64,000 nt of DNA, taken from positions 83,638,627 through 83,702,626 of the forward strand of contig NC_077223.1 in assembly GCF_024763615.1 (NCBI RefSeq), written 5' to 3'. Source of the DNA: Phlebotomus papatasi. Lineage: Eukaryota > Arthropoda > Insecta > Diptera > Psychodidae. The notes beneath the pieces are model-generated. The model saw nothing but the letters and a program-made list of their open reading frames with translations, made no database searches and was not told where the DNA came from. A program made the position numbers and the translations under genes. Shown one piece after another: positions 1 through 9,995 of this stretch (its first letter is position 1; the number at the start of each line of letters is the position of its first letter).

Positions 1-258
1 GCAGCTTTCAAGGCCGGAAAGATTGTCCAGAATCCCTTTGCACAGCCCCCACCAAAAGGGGTAGCCATCCCGCCGCCCAACACCCTTGCACCGCCTCCGC
101 GGCAGGGTATGATGACTGGAATTCCGGGAATGCCTCAGATGATGATGAATCCTCACATGATGATGCCTCCGTCGATGGGAATGAATCCCGGAATGATGGC
201 TGGACCTCCCCCAATTGGTCAATATCGCTCAATGCCCCCGCACATGAAACAATCATAA
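1..258 (+). CDS. snRNP-U1-C: U1 small nuclear ribonucleoprotein C, C-terminal part
   Basis: This is the last 85 codons of a gene that begins left of the window. Frame 1 is open from base 1 to the TAA at 256-258. It opens with AAFKAGKIVQNPF, which matches the segment just after the zinc finger of U1-C (TTAAF..GKI...PF in animals). A proline- and methionine-rich tail typical of the family follows (IPPPN, APPPRQGMM, repeated MMM and PPP). U1-C is a core protein of the U1 snRNP and helps recognise 5' splice sites in the nucleus. The zinc-finger N-terminus is not in the window. The gene converges on SPF30, another splicing factor, with only 84 bases between the two stop codons. The family assignment rests on the conserved boundary sequence and tail composition and is quite secure. 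Confidence 0.88.
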   Translation, partial: AAFKAGKIVQNPFAQPPPKGVAIPPPNTLAPPPRQGMMTGIPGMPQMMMNPHMMMPPSMGMNPGMMAGPPPIGQYRSMPPHMKQS

Positions 259-279
259 ATTTTATCTGTAAATTCCAAC

Positions 280-300
280 TTTATTTTCTGTTTGAATAAA
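280..300. terminator. Overlapping poly(A) signals of snRNP-U1-C (+) and SPF30 (-)
   Basis: AATAAA at 295-300 on the plus strand lies 37 bases after the snRNP-U1-C stop. AATAAA on the minus strand (TTTATT at 280-285) lies 58 bases after the SPF30 stop. Each transcript should be cleaved 10-30 bases beyond its own signal, so the two 3' ends would overlap by some tens of bases. Confidence 0.7.
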
Positions 301-342
301 GAAAACATCCGGATGCTTATCTATAGAGGTGGGTTTTTTCTT

Positions 343-1158
343 TTAGATACCTTTGCGCCACTTTTCGCAGGTCTTGGTCTCGGTCATGGGCTTGCCGGCT
401 ACCCCACAGGTTCCAATTCCTACCCTCCCATTGACATTGTCCGGAGACGCAAAGATGCTCTTTGGAATGCCAGCTGATCCAGATTTCTTAGCGCTTTTTG
501 TCGTGAAAGCCAGCCATTTGTTCTTCTCGGTCTCACGCTCAGCTTCCAATTCCTTAAATCTCTGCTGCTTTTTCAGTTTCTTCTTCTTCAAGTACTCCTT
601 CTGATTTGGATGACGCCTCTTGTTGCTACTGCTCGACGGGAATACTTCATTGCGTGTGGTGCGCTCCTTGAGCTCCTTGAGAGTCGTTGTGCTCCGATTC
701 TGATATGCATCGAAAATAACACTGACTTCCCCGCCCACAGTTATTCCCTCAATTGTCGCATCGTAGTACTGGCCATCTTCTGTCCACTTGGCCTGACACT
801 TATCTCCAATCTTCCATTTATTCTGCTGATCTTCGTCTGCCTGCACACGCTCAGCAGCCCGCAGAACCTGCTCAATGTCATCCTCAAACTGACCATAAGT
901 AGCTTTATCTGTATCTGGTCCTATGTAGGATTTTTTCTGTTCCTCCAATTGTGTCTTTATCAGATCTCGTGTTAATTCTATCACCTCCTCCAGATCCTTC
1001 TTGAGTTTCAGCAATTCCTGATTTTCCGGATCCGACAGCAAAGCCACTTCCACCTGGAAAAACAATGCCATTTTAATTCATATTCCCGGCCAATTTCCTG
1101 AAAATCACAACTCTACCTGTTGCAACTGGAGCTTGTAATTCTGGAGATCATCTGCCAT
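343..1158 (-). CDS. SPF30 (SMNDC1): Survival-of-motor-neuron-related splicing factor 30 (Tudor domain)
   Basis: There are two exons: 1158-1117 (MADDLQNYKLQLQQ, 14 codons) and 1053-343. They are separated by a 63-base GT-AG intron (1116-1054) in phase 0, giving 250 aa. The apparent Met at 1071 is intronic. The protein follows human SMNDC1 closely: an N-terminal helix (ELLKLKKDLEEVIELT), a Tudor domain at about residues 93-147 (KWKIGDKCQAKWTEDGQYYD...SVIFDAY) with the aromatic cage residues W, Y, F and Y present, a basic coiled segment, and a conserved C-terminus (SIFASPDNVNGRVGIGTCG). The Tudor domain binds dimethyl-arginine tails of Sm proteins, and SPF30 is needed to assemble the tri-snRNP into the spliceosome. 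It is convergent with snRNP-U1-C. Similarity runs along the whole length, so this call is firm. Confidence 0.93.
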
Positions 1159-1914
1159 GGTTGGCTCTTGTGAGAAATTGTCCAAGAAAAGCAGATATTC
1201 GAAGGATTTTCACGCTTCCCAGTGAAACGTTTACAAAAACAATTGAGAATTTTTGACAAACGTTTCCAGGGTGCGACTTAGGGGGCAGCCAACAAAAATC
1301 AAACAGTACTACTATTAGTACCGAAAGTGTATGCGAATTATTTTACAAGCACAAGAATTTTTTTGTACAGAAATTTTGACCACAGTTTAGAATCAAAGAG
1401 ACCTTCACTTAATGAACCACTTGATGACTTTTTACTCTTTTTCACCTCTTCACTAATCGATGTCCAACCTCAGACTGTATTATTCGCTCGAGGTATGATT
1501 CCTTATATAGGTGCAATCCCCACCTATTTCGTCCGTTAAAGCACCGAGGACATAAATGCTTAATGACCGGCCCAAAGTACTGACTCCTCCTACTTCTACT
1601 CTACCCTTTCGCCTGTTTTCCAGTTTTAAAATTTTTCTTTAAATTAGGGTGGAGTGCAAACTTTTTCCATCATAAAATTTTTGATACAGTAGACTCTCTC
1701 TCAATCGAGCATATGGGACAAAATGTCTTCCAAATTATCGAGAGATTTGGGTATCAAAATTATTGTAAATTCCCCAAAAAAGCGCTCAAATATAAAGAAT
1801 CACGATAAAACAAGAGACACTAGAGTGAATTTGAACAAATTTCCTTCAAAATCAAGCGTGAAAATCGCCAACAAAGTTTTGTACCCGATTGAAAAAGAGC
1901 CGATTGAGCTAGAG

Positions 1915-2288
1915 CAGAGGTGTGCAAGAACCATTTGAAACCGAATAAACGTCAAAATAAGTTTGTTCAGGTAGCGTTTGGACCCTTATTGTACAAGTTC
2001 CATTTAACTCTTTCGTCTCTTTTGGGACTCTGAGTACCCAAAGCAGCATATGAATATTCAGTGAAAAACAGTGTTTTTTAATTATTCAGAACTGAGAAAA
2101 ATTCAATTCTTTTGGATGATTACAAACTATAAGGATGTCCAAATGTAAGATATTTTTTGTAGGACCTCAATTAATTCCTGAGCTTAGATATTTTTGATTA
2201 AAAAATTGTGAAATTGGCTTGCAGCATATGCTGCGGTCCGGAAAGAGTTAACGTTTGTTCGGTTTCAAACGGTTCTTGCACGCCTCTG
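1915..2288. mobile_element. hAT-type MITE inserted in the CAGT-ended MITE
   Basis: The terminal inverted repeats begin CAGAGGTGTGCAAGAACC (1915) and CAGAGGCGTGCAAGAACC (inward from 2288), and pairing extends to about 38 bases. An exact 8-bp target duplication AGCTAGAG lies at 1907-1914 and 2289-2296. CAGRG ends with an 8-bp duplication are the signature of hAT elements. Its own sequence is only about 130 bp because a TTAA element (2004-2251) sits inside it. Confidence 0.85.
2004..2251. mobile_element. TTAA-flanked (piggyBac-like) MITE inside the hAT MITE
   Basis: TTAA at 2004-2007 and 2248-2251 are followed inward by inverted CTCTTTC. The right subterminal part has a perfect palindrome GCAGCATATGCTGC (2221-2234), and half of it (GCAGCATATG, 2043-2052) lies near the left end. 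The TTAA duplication and C-rich ends fit piggyBac-type transposition. There is no coding capacity. Confidence 0.75.
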
Positions 2289-2433
2289 AGCTAGAGTCTA
2301 CTGTAACCTTTGAAATTCTTATTATTTTTTAATCAAAATTAAATGAAATGTTGCCCAGAGAAATACCACGGAGACGTTCAAATAAAAAATCTGTGCCAGT
2401 TTTTATATAAAATATTTTTCCTCAAATTGAATA

Positions 2434-2708
2434 CAGTCGAGTTCCTCAAACTTGAACTCCTGAAAATGTAAAATATGAGGTTAGGTTAAAAGAAATTTTG
2501 CATTGAGTCTGAATAAGAACAAATTTTCTCTGGTATTTCCTCAATATTGTCGGATTATATTAATTTCTTCAAGAAATTCCACCTATTTAACCACAAATTC
2601 AATTGATAAAATTCTCTAAAGATATTTTTCTTAATTTAGAAAAAGTGAATTTTGCATGAATTCTGTTACATTTATGATAATATTGTTCAAATTTGAGGAA
2701 CTCTACTG
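2434..2708. mobile_element. CAGT-ended MITE with TA flanks
   Basis: The inverted ends are CAGTCGAGTTCCTCAAACTT (2434) and CAGTAGAGTTCCTCAAATTT (inward from 2708), about 25 bases each, flanked by TA at 2432-2433 and 2709-2710. The element is 275 bp and non-coding. Its ends share CAGT.GA with the element at 1687. Confidence 0.8.
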
Positions 2709-3445
2709 TAAAATAAATTTATTCACTTCAGGTTTTTTTTTTAATTTATGGTTTATTATTAAATAGATATCCAATTGCATGGGGCCCACCAAAAAAATCA
2801 GGACAGATATTCTCTTCCTTTTGTAGACCAATATTTTTTGTAGCGGCTCTCGATTGTTGGGCATCTAAAAAGAAAGTTCAAGATGAACTCACTGAAAGAT
2901 ACCCTCAGGTTCGAGCTTGTCACTAATCATGGAAATTTATTTTTACACTCCCTAGAACTGTACTTCTTCACTAAATACTATCCACTCCAGTTTTCTTGAC
3001 CAAAAACGTCAATTAAAAAATTATATCTTTCAATTTTTGACGTCGCTCCTTAAAAAAAAATGTTCTAGCTCGTTCTCTCCATAAGTTTAGCTCGATGAAT
3101 TTTTTGTACAAATACTTTAAGGCATTGTTTGCTTTATTGATCTAGGAGATCTTCCGAGAATTTGTGGGTATCAAGTTGAAAAAATATATTTTCTGCAACA
3201 ATGCATGTTTCAGTACTTTTCGCCAATTTGTAAACACTTTTTCGCCACTTACTTACTGCGACTTGCTTTTAATTGAATTTTAACAATTTTAAGACACAGC
3301 AAGCTTTCGAAAACAGCTTAAAGTTACACTTATTTAACAGTTAACTTATTAAGTAGTTAACTTATTTAACTTAATGATAATAAGGGTATTTTCAAATTAT
3401 TTTTTGCACATTTTTATTTGAAACCAAATTCAATCGAAAATCATG

Positions 3446-3865
3446 CCTCTCCATAATTCTCTTTTAAAGTGATTTTAATTGAGGTGGCGGAAAACTACCT
3501 AACTATAATTCATTTCATATAAAGAAGGGTAAAAGTAAATCATTATTAGGGATTTAAGAATTAATCTTTTTAATTTACTATAAGAAGTTTAAAATAAATT
3601 AGAAATTTCGGAATTAAATCTCATGGTAACAGGTATCATAAATTTCGTAGCTCCTTTCACTCACAATCCTTTTAAAATGTGATTTTAATGAGTTTTAATT
3701 GAGGTGGCAAAAAAGTACCTGACTCTAACCCATTTCATATAAAGAAGAGTAAAAATAAGTAATTATCAGGTGTTTAATAATAAATCTTTTTATTTTACTA
3801 TAACAAGCTCGAAATAGAGATTTCGGGATTAAATCTCATGCCTCATGGGTCATGGCAACAGGTAT
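3446..3865. repeat. Diverged direct duplication, two units of about 200 bp
   Basis: The segment at about 3446-3640 recurs at about 3655-3865. Shared landmarks in order are GATTTTAATTGAGGTGGC, CATTTCATATAAAGAAG, AATCTTTTTA.TTTACTATAA, GATTAAATCTCATG and GGCAACAGGTAT or its variant. It has no obvious termini or coding content. Confidence 0.7.
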
Positions 3866-4067
3866 ATTTTTTTTACCAGTGCTAAGAACTAGATATCTGA
3901 AAGGAAACATTTTCACATGTGATAAAACCTAAAAAAAATGCATTTCCTTTGCTTAAAACTACGGGAGCGCGGATGAAGCATTTATATTACGGTAATGGTA
4001 TTCCGTATTCCTGTGCAGTCTACGAGAAAATGAAAATGTTGCTTCAACGAGCTCGGATGTAAACAAT

Positions 4068-4180
4068 ATAAGGTCTATTTATGTATACATAATACGATTT
4101 AATGAAAATGTATTGGAAATTGACTAAAAAAAAATTGGTTAAATAACTCCATCAGCCGAGTTGAGAACTGGTCGACTTGA
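4068..4180. repeat. Dispersed repeat, related to 34985-35110
   Basis: Both copies contain TATAAGGTCTATT followed by TTGGTTAAATAA.TCCA.C, then GTTGA.GAACTGG and CGACTTGA/TGACTTGA. No termini were found and the family is unknown. Confidence 0.5.
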
Positions 4181-4955
4181 AGGCATTTTACCTTAATCAA
4201 AACAAACGGAATTTATGTGAGATTAAATTGTACTTTAAATCAAATGTCTGTACTTTCTTACAAATCTTCATAGTGACATACTTTCTTTTCATTTTATACG
4301 ATTATATTGCATGTAGAATAGATATTCATCAAGCAGTACAGGGTTTTCAATCATCCACATCCACAACAACATAACCCCAGAATTGACATTTTAAATCCAA
4401 CCCTTTTGAAAGAGCACTACATTATTATTATTCGGAAGATATAAAATTTTTAGGAAGTATTACTAGATTGGAGCTCTTTGCCTTTTTTGTATACCAATTT
4501 CATGATGAGACAGCTACTGTTTTCTGGCTCCAAAGGTGTAAAAAAAACTAGCGTCTTTCATGAGACTTTTTCACAATATCATAACTGATTTTAAACTTAT
4601 TGTCCTTATGATTTTTTTTATTTATCAGTTATGAAAATTTTCAAATGTACATTTTTTATTAGAAAATTGTTTGATGCTCATTTTTAGCTTAAAAAAGTGA
4701 AAAAATAAAATAAAAAGGAATGCTATTTACAATTTTATTTATTCCGGATCCATCATAAATTTATTCCATTTTTTGCTCAATTTGTTTTAGCTTGGCGTGG
4801 TCAGCCGGGCAATTGAGCAACTGTCAAAATTGTTTCTTTTTTGCTTGGGGTGTTTTATGTTTTTCTGTGAGACTTTTCTTACATTTTCTTTTGTATTCTC
4901 TAGTTTAGTGGAATAAATTCAACACGAATGCAATAAATAATCACTCACAATTACC

Positions 4956-4962
4956 ATGGCAA
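4956..4962 (+). CDS. vimar: vimar/Rap1GDS1, first coding exon (7 bases)
   Basis: ATGGCAA followed by a consensus donor GTAAGT (4963-4968). Joined to the acceptor before 5153 (CTTTCAG) it reads M-A-T-N-E-N-L-V in frame with the large exon. No better in-frame ATG lies at the start of exon 2: the upstream in-frame Met codons are intronic. Confidence 0.7.
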
Positions 4963-5152
4963 GTAAGTAAATTATCTACCAGTTGATTTTCCACGTGTTT
5001 CTGCGTTTTCTTCTCTGGGGTACAAAAAACTAATGGCTTTTCCCGTCATGTAAACAAAAAGCCATTAATCTGTTTTCCCGGGAATTTTCAGCTTAAATTG
5101 CTGTTTGTTTGAAGGATTTTGATTGATTCTTTTTTGATGAAATGTCTTTCAG

Positions 5153-6336
5153 CAAATGAAAACCTCGTGGAGGACCTGGTGAAAGAACTGAAGGGTATTA
5201 GTTTGGAGGATGGTGAGAATGCGAGTCCACTTTTGGCCAAAATCTCTGCAGCAGATCCAAATATTTATGAACAAGTGGACTTAGCTGAGCCTCTGTACAA
5301 TCTCCTGGCATCCAGTTCACTGGACAGTGATGAAGTGAGGAGTCAAGTGGCCAAATGCATAGCCGATGTGGCTAAAACGCCAGAACAGAGAAAGAGATTC
5401 ACCACAAAGCAAACCATTGAGCTCCTGCTCAAGTTCATCGGCGAAGCTGACAAACCAGACAAGATCGTCCTGGTGACGCAATCTTGTCGGGCTCTGGGAA
5501 ACATTTGCTACCTGAATGACACAGCCCGGAATATTGTGGTTGAACTGAAGGGAATTGCGGATCTTATTAAACTTCTCGATGTCCAGGTGACTGAGGATTC
5601 ATGTGGTGAGCAATTTCTCAAGGTGAGGTGCGGAGTTATCTCAAACTTTATCCTCGGAGGCGAAGACTATGCCAAGAAAGCCATGGATTTGGGTATTTTG
5701 GATAAACTCGAAGCTACAGCTGTGGAAGCTTCGCAGAGGATGCCCTTCCCAGAAATATTGCTACAAAATACGCTGCCACCATTCAGTATTCTCACTGAAA
5801 ATGTGCCAGACCTCAAGTTCAGTACGCCCCTAAATCAGAGTCTGGTGCGAATTCTGTCTGCCTCGACGAATCCCGACCTGGCTGAACACTGCCTGGATCT
5901 GCTGCACTATCAGGCCGAAAATGACGATGTGAAGGTGCTGCTGGCCAAGGAGGGACTCTGCGAAATCATCTATCGGCTGCTGGAAAAGTACAAAACCTTC
6001 GCGAGTAGCAGCAGGGATGCTCGTGCTCTTATGAAGTCCGCTTGTGATCTCATTGTACTTATTCTCACGGGTGACGAATCAATGAACTACCTGTACTCCA
6101 CACCCTTCCTGGCCAACATGGAGGCCTGGCTGGACGCAGAGGATGTTGATCTGGTGACGACTGGAGTGCTGGCACTGGGAAATTTTGCACGGACTGATAG
6201 CCATTGCATTGACATGGTTAAGAGCAATGTGATGCAAAAGTTGCTGGGCATTCTGGCCAAAAACAACGGCAGGAACGATGACATGAATCTGCAACATGCT
6301 CTGCTCAGCACTTTGCGGAATCTCGTGATACCCAAG
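5153..6336 (+). CDS. vimar: Rap1 GTPase-GDP dissociation stimulator 1 (vimar), exon 2
   Basis: This is the main exon: 394 whole codons plus a split first codon, ending at CCCAAG before donor GTGAGT. The full protein (exons 4956-4962, 5153-6336, 9996-10685) is 626 aa, near the 607 aa of human RAP1GDS1. It is made of armadillo repeats. Family landmarks in this exon are CRALGNICY, the GDESMNYLYS segment, GVLALGNFART and HALLSTLRNL. SmgGDS proteins bind prenylated small GTPases of the Rap, Rho and Ral type in the cytosol and promote nucleotide exchange or trafficking. Drosophila vimar is known as a Ral/Miro regulator that affects mitochondrial shape. The reading frame stays open 159 bases into the intron (to 6495), which is not coding. 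Exon 2 has no internal intron, unlike the multi-exon vertebrate gene. Confidence 0.9.
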
Positions 6337-6399
6337 GTGAGTTTTCTCTTTTTCACACTTTTTGACAATTGTCGTTATTTTTTTAAAAGTACTTTCGGA

Positions 6400-6570
6400 T
6401 CATTTACCATTTACCGGTTCTTAACCGATTTGAACCGATTCATAAATCACTCAAAAAATACCCCAGTAAAAATAATAAAATTAATTTTCTCATAAAAATT
6501 AGTTATCGGTTATGAATCGGTCCATTACCGGTTCAAAACCGATTAGAACTGGTTTAGTTTTATCAGAAAT
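6400..6570. repeat. Foldback block rich in ACCGGTT/AACCGAT motifs
   Basis: The left side has TTACCGGTTCTTAACCGATT and the right side has inverted partners (TTATGAATCGG, ATTACCGGTTC, AAACCGATTAGAACTGGTT). This allows an imperfect stem-loop. No flanking duplication was identified. Confidence 0.5.
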
Positions 6571-7475
6571 TCCAAGACCTTTCCAAAAACCCCAAACATG
6601 ACCCCATTCGCTTGATAAATGCGCACTCTAGTGTCTTTTTAACTTTTGACCTTGAAAAACCGTTATTAGGAAAGATTCAACGGTATTTTCGTATATGGAC
6701 GAAATGTTCGCCTGGATAATCTCTAAAGCATATCCAAAAATGAAGAAAATCGCACGACGCGTACGACGATATGATCCCGTAGCTATTTCCAAACAAACTA
6801 CAACCGTTTCCTATCCGCCACCTGGGACGCGCTCGATGAGTAGGGGAAGGTTTTGCACGTTCGTAATGTTGCAGCTTCGTAAAAGTTGATTTTTTCCAAG
6901 TTACTAAATGAATTTCATCCATGGACATATAATCTAAAAGCTAGTCCTACATCTCACATTTCCTGACAAAATTGGAAGCCTAGGACTTTTTTCCTGGGCC
7001 CAAAAGGCAAAAATAAAAAATGGGCCTAAAATCGTAATTCTGATGTGTAATATTTTATGCATTTTTGTACACTGCAAGTGTCTTTTCGAAAAAGCAACTA
7101 TTCCAAGTTATAGAGGGTTTATTAGGGTTAATATTTACCGTGAAAATCTTTTGCTTGAAGAGGGTCGTTTTTGTAGGAGGAGGAAAATTCATAAAAATTA
7201 CCACCCTTGCAGCTCAGGAAAATTGAATTTTGCAGCTTCGTAAAACCATCTTTCTAAATTACTGACCACCGAATTTGAGAATACATCACTGTTTTGGGTC
7301 ACACTGTGCATGCCGCTCGGGATATTTGACTCATCAGAGATTCCACTGAATAAATTCACATTATAAAATGGGTTTATTATACAATTTTCACTAAAATCTC
7401 GAAGGAAAACACGCACTTTCCCATCAAAATGAGATTTCATCAGATGTTTTTATTTCACTTCTGTCAAATTAAACA

Positions 7476-8012
7476 TTAACCCATTCAGTCAATGTACCAG
7501 AAATACTTGAGATAGAATGTTCATATTTTGGGATTAGTTTCCTACAGATTAATAGATGAATTTTTTGAAAAGAAAAATTTTTTATCCATTATGGGGGCAC
7601 GGGGAGCCGCCCTCAAACACGCGTCTTAACGGTCACTGAATTTAAATTCTGTACATTAATTTATTGCAAACTCTATTGATTTAGATAGAGTAACTATCCA
7701 AGAAAACAAATTGGCAATCAGAATTCAAATCTGAGAAGAAGATGAAGGCCAATTTTAACAAATTCGAAGGGATGTCGAATTTTCCGTCCGCCATTTTGAG
7801 CAAAATTTTTGCATGACTTCATGCGAAGCGAGAAAAGAACAACAAAATGTATTCCCATATCTGTCGGTCCATTTTTTCCAAGTAATTGAAGGACTAAAGT
7901 AACTAAAAATCCATTCCCGACATAAATTCGAATATCAATTGCCCTGGAATAAATAATCTAAAATCACTCAATTTGCGTATGATGTATAATACCATGGTAA
8001 GGAATGGGTTAA
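7476..8012. mobile_element. TTAA-flanked piggyBac-like element
   Basis: TTAACCCATTC at 7476 and its inverse at 8012 give 537 bp including the TTAA sites. Subterminal sequences are loosely symmetrical (AATGTACC near the left end, ATGGTA near the right). It is non-coding and belongs to the same broad group as 2004-2251, 15553-16069 and 47437-48401 (all TTAACYCWTT). Confidence 0.65.
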
Positions 8013-8025
8013 GCCTGAATCTGCT

Positions 8026-8505
8026 TATGGTAGGTGTGATTCTTTCATTGCCCATGCGGTGCGTTTTAAGCATTTTTCATACAATTTGCTTTGTTTTCAA
8101 GCGGAGTTTTCCTCATTTAACTTTAAATTAATCACTGGTAATTCTAAGAATCACTGATGTTCAAAAAATGTTCTGTAAGACAGATTCGAGACGTTAGAGA
8201 AAAAACCAGGATTACAATAGGTGTGATTACTACTTTCTGATTTATGCAGTGATGAAACTAGACTGCTTAGCTTATGGTAGATGTGATTCTTTAATTGCCA
8301 CTTCGATGTATTTTGAGTATTTCTCATTCAATTTTCCTTGTTTTAAAGTGGAACTTCCCACATTTCACTTTAAATTGGTGACTGGCCATTTTTGAAATCA
8401 GTTACGTCCGAAATATGTTCTGTAAGATCAATTGGAGGTGTTAGAGAAAATCCGAGGATTACAATAGGTGTGACTATGAGAGAATCATATCTAACCAAGC
8501 TCTTA
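8026..8505 (+). repeat. Two tandem Helentron-like (HINE-like) units
   Basis: Unit 1 begins GCTTATGGTAGGTGTGATTC near 8026 and unit 2 begins GCTTATGGTAGATGTGATTC near 8270. Both then follow the same order (CTTTGTTTTCAAGCGGA/CTTGTTTTAAAGTGGA, ATTTAACTTTAAATT/ATTTCACTTTAAATT, TGTTCTGTAAGA, GGATTACAATAGGTGTGA). Unit 2 ends with an imperfect hairpin, AGGTGTGACT...GAATCATATCT, and then CTAAC. The same word at the 5' end and in a 3' hairpin is typical of Helentron-type elements; that class is an inference. Confidence 0.5.
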
Positions 8506-9332
8506 ACTGACTGTCAGAATGCAGGGAAAATGGTTTTCCGAGTGTCACACAGAAAACATGTGTTAGAAAAATAGCTTAAAATTGATTTTTAATGCGTGAT
8601 ACCTCCTACAAAGGGTGAAAACTAGTAGATGAAAGTTCCATCTACGTAGTGATGCCCAAATTTTTGTGTCCGGTGTAATGTTTTCGGGGAAAATGAGGCC
8701 TACAGAGGTGGGAAAAAGTGGTACGAAGCTGAGTTAACCAGGGCACCTTCGTAAAAAATGCCGCTACATTTTCATTATCCTGTTGAGGTAAATCCAAGGA
8801 CTTCCAGGAATTTTGTGGGGCAGAATTATGAACCCAATAAGTAAGAGATTTTTTTGATATAGTGATATAATTGATTCGGTGTGTATGGTATTCAGTAAAA
8901 AATCTTAAATCTTGGACTCCTTTTTTAATACGAACCTTCAAAACCTTCTCCTATGCTATTTTTCCATATAAAATCGACAAAATCGCAATGTAAGGTCAAC
9001 TTTGGTGTAATATTTCAAGGTACCATAACTTCAATGAAAAAAAAGGAGTATAGGGGTTTAATGAGGATACTAGTCAACTATCATTTGGCGGTGTTAGTTT
9101 TCAAAAATTCGAGAAAAAAATCGATTTTTTGCCAGGTTTTTGGCTATTCTGCCCCACTGTGGCATCGTGGGGATCGTAGGGGTCGTAGGGAATTGATCGA
9201 TAGCAGGAACGCTGAGGATTCTGTAGATTGTAGAAATCTCTAGCGGCCAAGGCGATCCCACGCAATTGCCTTCAAGGCCCCGTTCTTGCTGATTCTTTGA
9301 CAGATGTAATACCCTGGGACACACACGTACGA

Positions 9333-9650
9333 CTTAAGCCGAGAGACGACTTAGTGGAAAATGATAGAAATGTATTAGGGCCAAAAAAGATGTTGCAAAA
9401 TGTGTCTTCTTCGACATAAATGGTTCTGGATGACCATAGTTTATCCATAGCAGATTAGGTATACCAGATTCTAAAAGCTAATGAACCAAGCTTTCCAACA
9501 ATAGTTCAGTCATCCAATTATATTCATCAGAAGCTGAGATATACCACTCCAAACTTTCAACCTCTTCTTCTGACAGAATATATGAACTCATCTAATACTT
9601 TGACGATTATTTCTAATATAATTACGCTAAGCCGTCTCTCGGCTAATCCT
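9333..9650. repeat. Imperfect foldback with AGCCGAGAGACG ends
   Basis: TTAAGCCGAGAGACGACTTAG (spanning about 9334-9353) is mirrored by CTAAGCCGTCTCTCGGCTAA near 9628-9647. The central 270 bases are unique and non-coding. Confidence 0.5.
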
Positions 9651-9680
9651 CAGGTCTGTCGAGGCCCTAACAGAGCATAA

Positions 9681-9826
9681 TGCCCAACGCACAATAACTT
9701 TTGTTTTGTAAACATGTTTTTGATATTTCAATGAGAGTGAGTGAGATCTAAATCTAGTCATCTCGCTCATACTTACAGAAAATTTTGAAAACATGTTTAC
9801 AAACAAAAGTTATTGTGCGTTGGGCA
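9681..9826. mobile_element. 146-bp foldback MITE with TAA flanks
   Basis: The ends TGCCCAACGCACAATAACTT (9681) and the inverse of GTTATTGTGCGTTGGGCA (ending 9826) pair for about 43 bases almost without mismatch, through TTTTGTTT and AACATGTTTT. TAA at 9678-9680 and 9827-9829 would be a 3-bp target duplication, as in PIF/Harbinger (TWA). The near-perfect arms suggest a young insertion. Confidence 0.75.
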
Positions 9827-9995
9827 TAATAATTAGTGCATTAAGTCATCGTCCACCGCCGTCTTAATTTTGGTGACCAACTCTATTTTTATTTATTTTT
9901 TACTGAAGTGGATTAATGTGAGAATCAAACCTTGGATCTGGTTCATTTGGCTAGTGGAAGCTCCGTTAATGGGGTTAACTTTTGGGGATTTGCAG

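Larger units (their letters stand above)
1687..2303. mobile_element. TA-flanked CAGT-ended MITE (outermost of three nested elements)
   Basis: The inverted termini are CAGTAGACTCTCTCTCAATC (from 1687) and, read inward from 2303 after removing the inserted element, CAGTAGACTCTAGCTCAATC. TA dinucleotides flank both ends (1685-1686 and 2304-2305), as expected for Tc1/mariner/pogo-type insertion. The interior encodes no transposase; a 71-codon ORF at 1723-1938 is not recognisable. Without the hAT insertion (1915-2288) and its 8-bp duplication, the element would be about 235 bp. Confidence 0.75.
1159..4955. other. Intergenic region between SPF30 and vimar
   Basis: Divergent upstream regions of SPF30 (-) and vimar (+). 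No convincing coding sequence is present. It contains a nested transposon cluster (1687-2303), a second CAGT-ended MITE (2434-2708), a direct duplication (3446-3865) and a dispersed repeat (4068-4180). I recognise nothing in 1160-1680, 2711-3445 or 4181-4955 beyond AT-rich sequence; the promoters must lie at the two ends. Confidence 0.6.
6337..9995 (+). other. vimar intron 2 (3.7 kb), filled with repeats
   Basis: A GTGAGT donor and TTTGCAG acceptor bound it, and the phase is 0. It holds a palindrome-rich ACCGGTT block (6400-6570), a TTAA element (7476-8012), two tandem hairpin-ended repeats (8026-8505), an imperfect foldback (9333-9650) and a short perfect foldback MITE (9681-9826). I recognise nothing in 6571-7475 or 8506-9330; the short ORFs there look like chance. 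Confidence 0.75.

Noticed and set aside
1054..1071. SPF30 start at 1071 (MALFFQ)
   Set aside because: The segment is the 3' end of a 63-base intron; exon 1 at 1158-1117 restores the conserved N-terminus.
1723..1938. 71-codon basic ORF
   Set aside because: Lies in the interior of the CAGT-ended MITE and runs into the hAT end; not recognisable as transposase.
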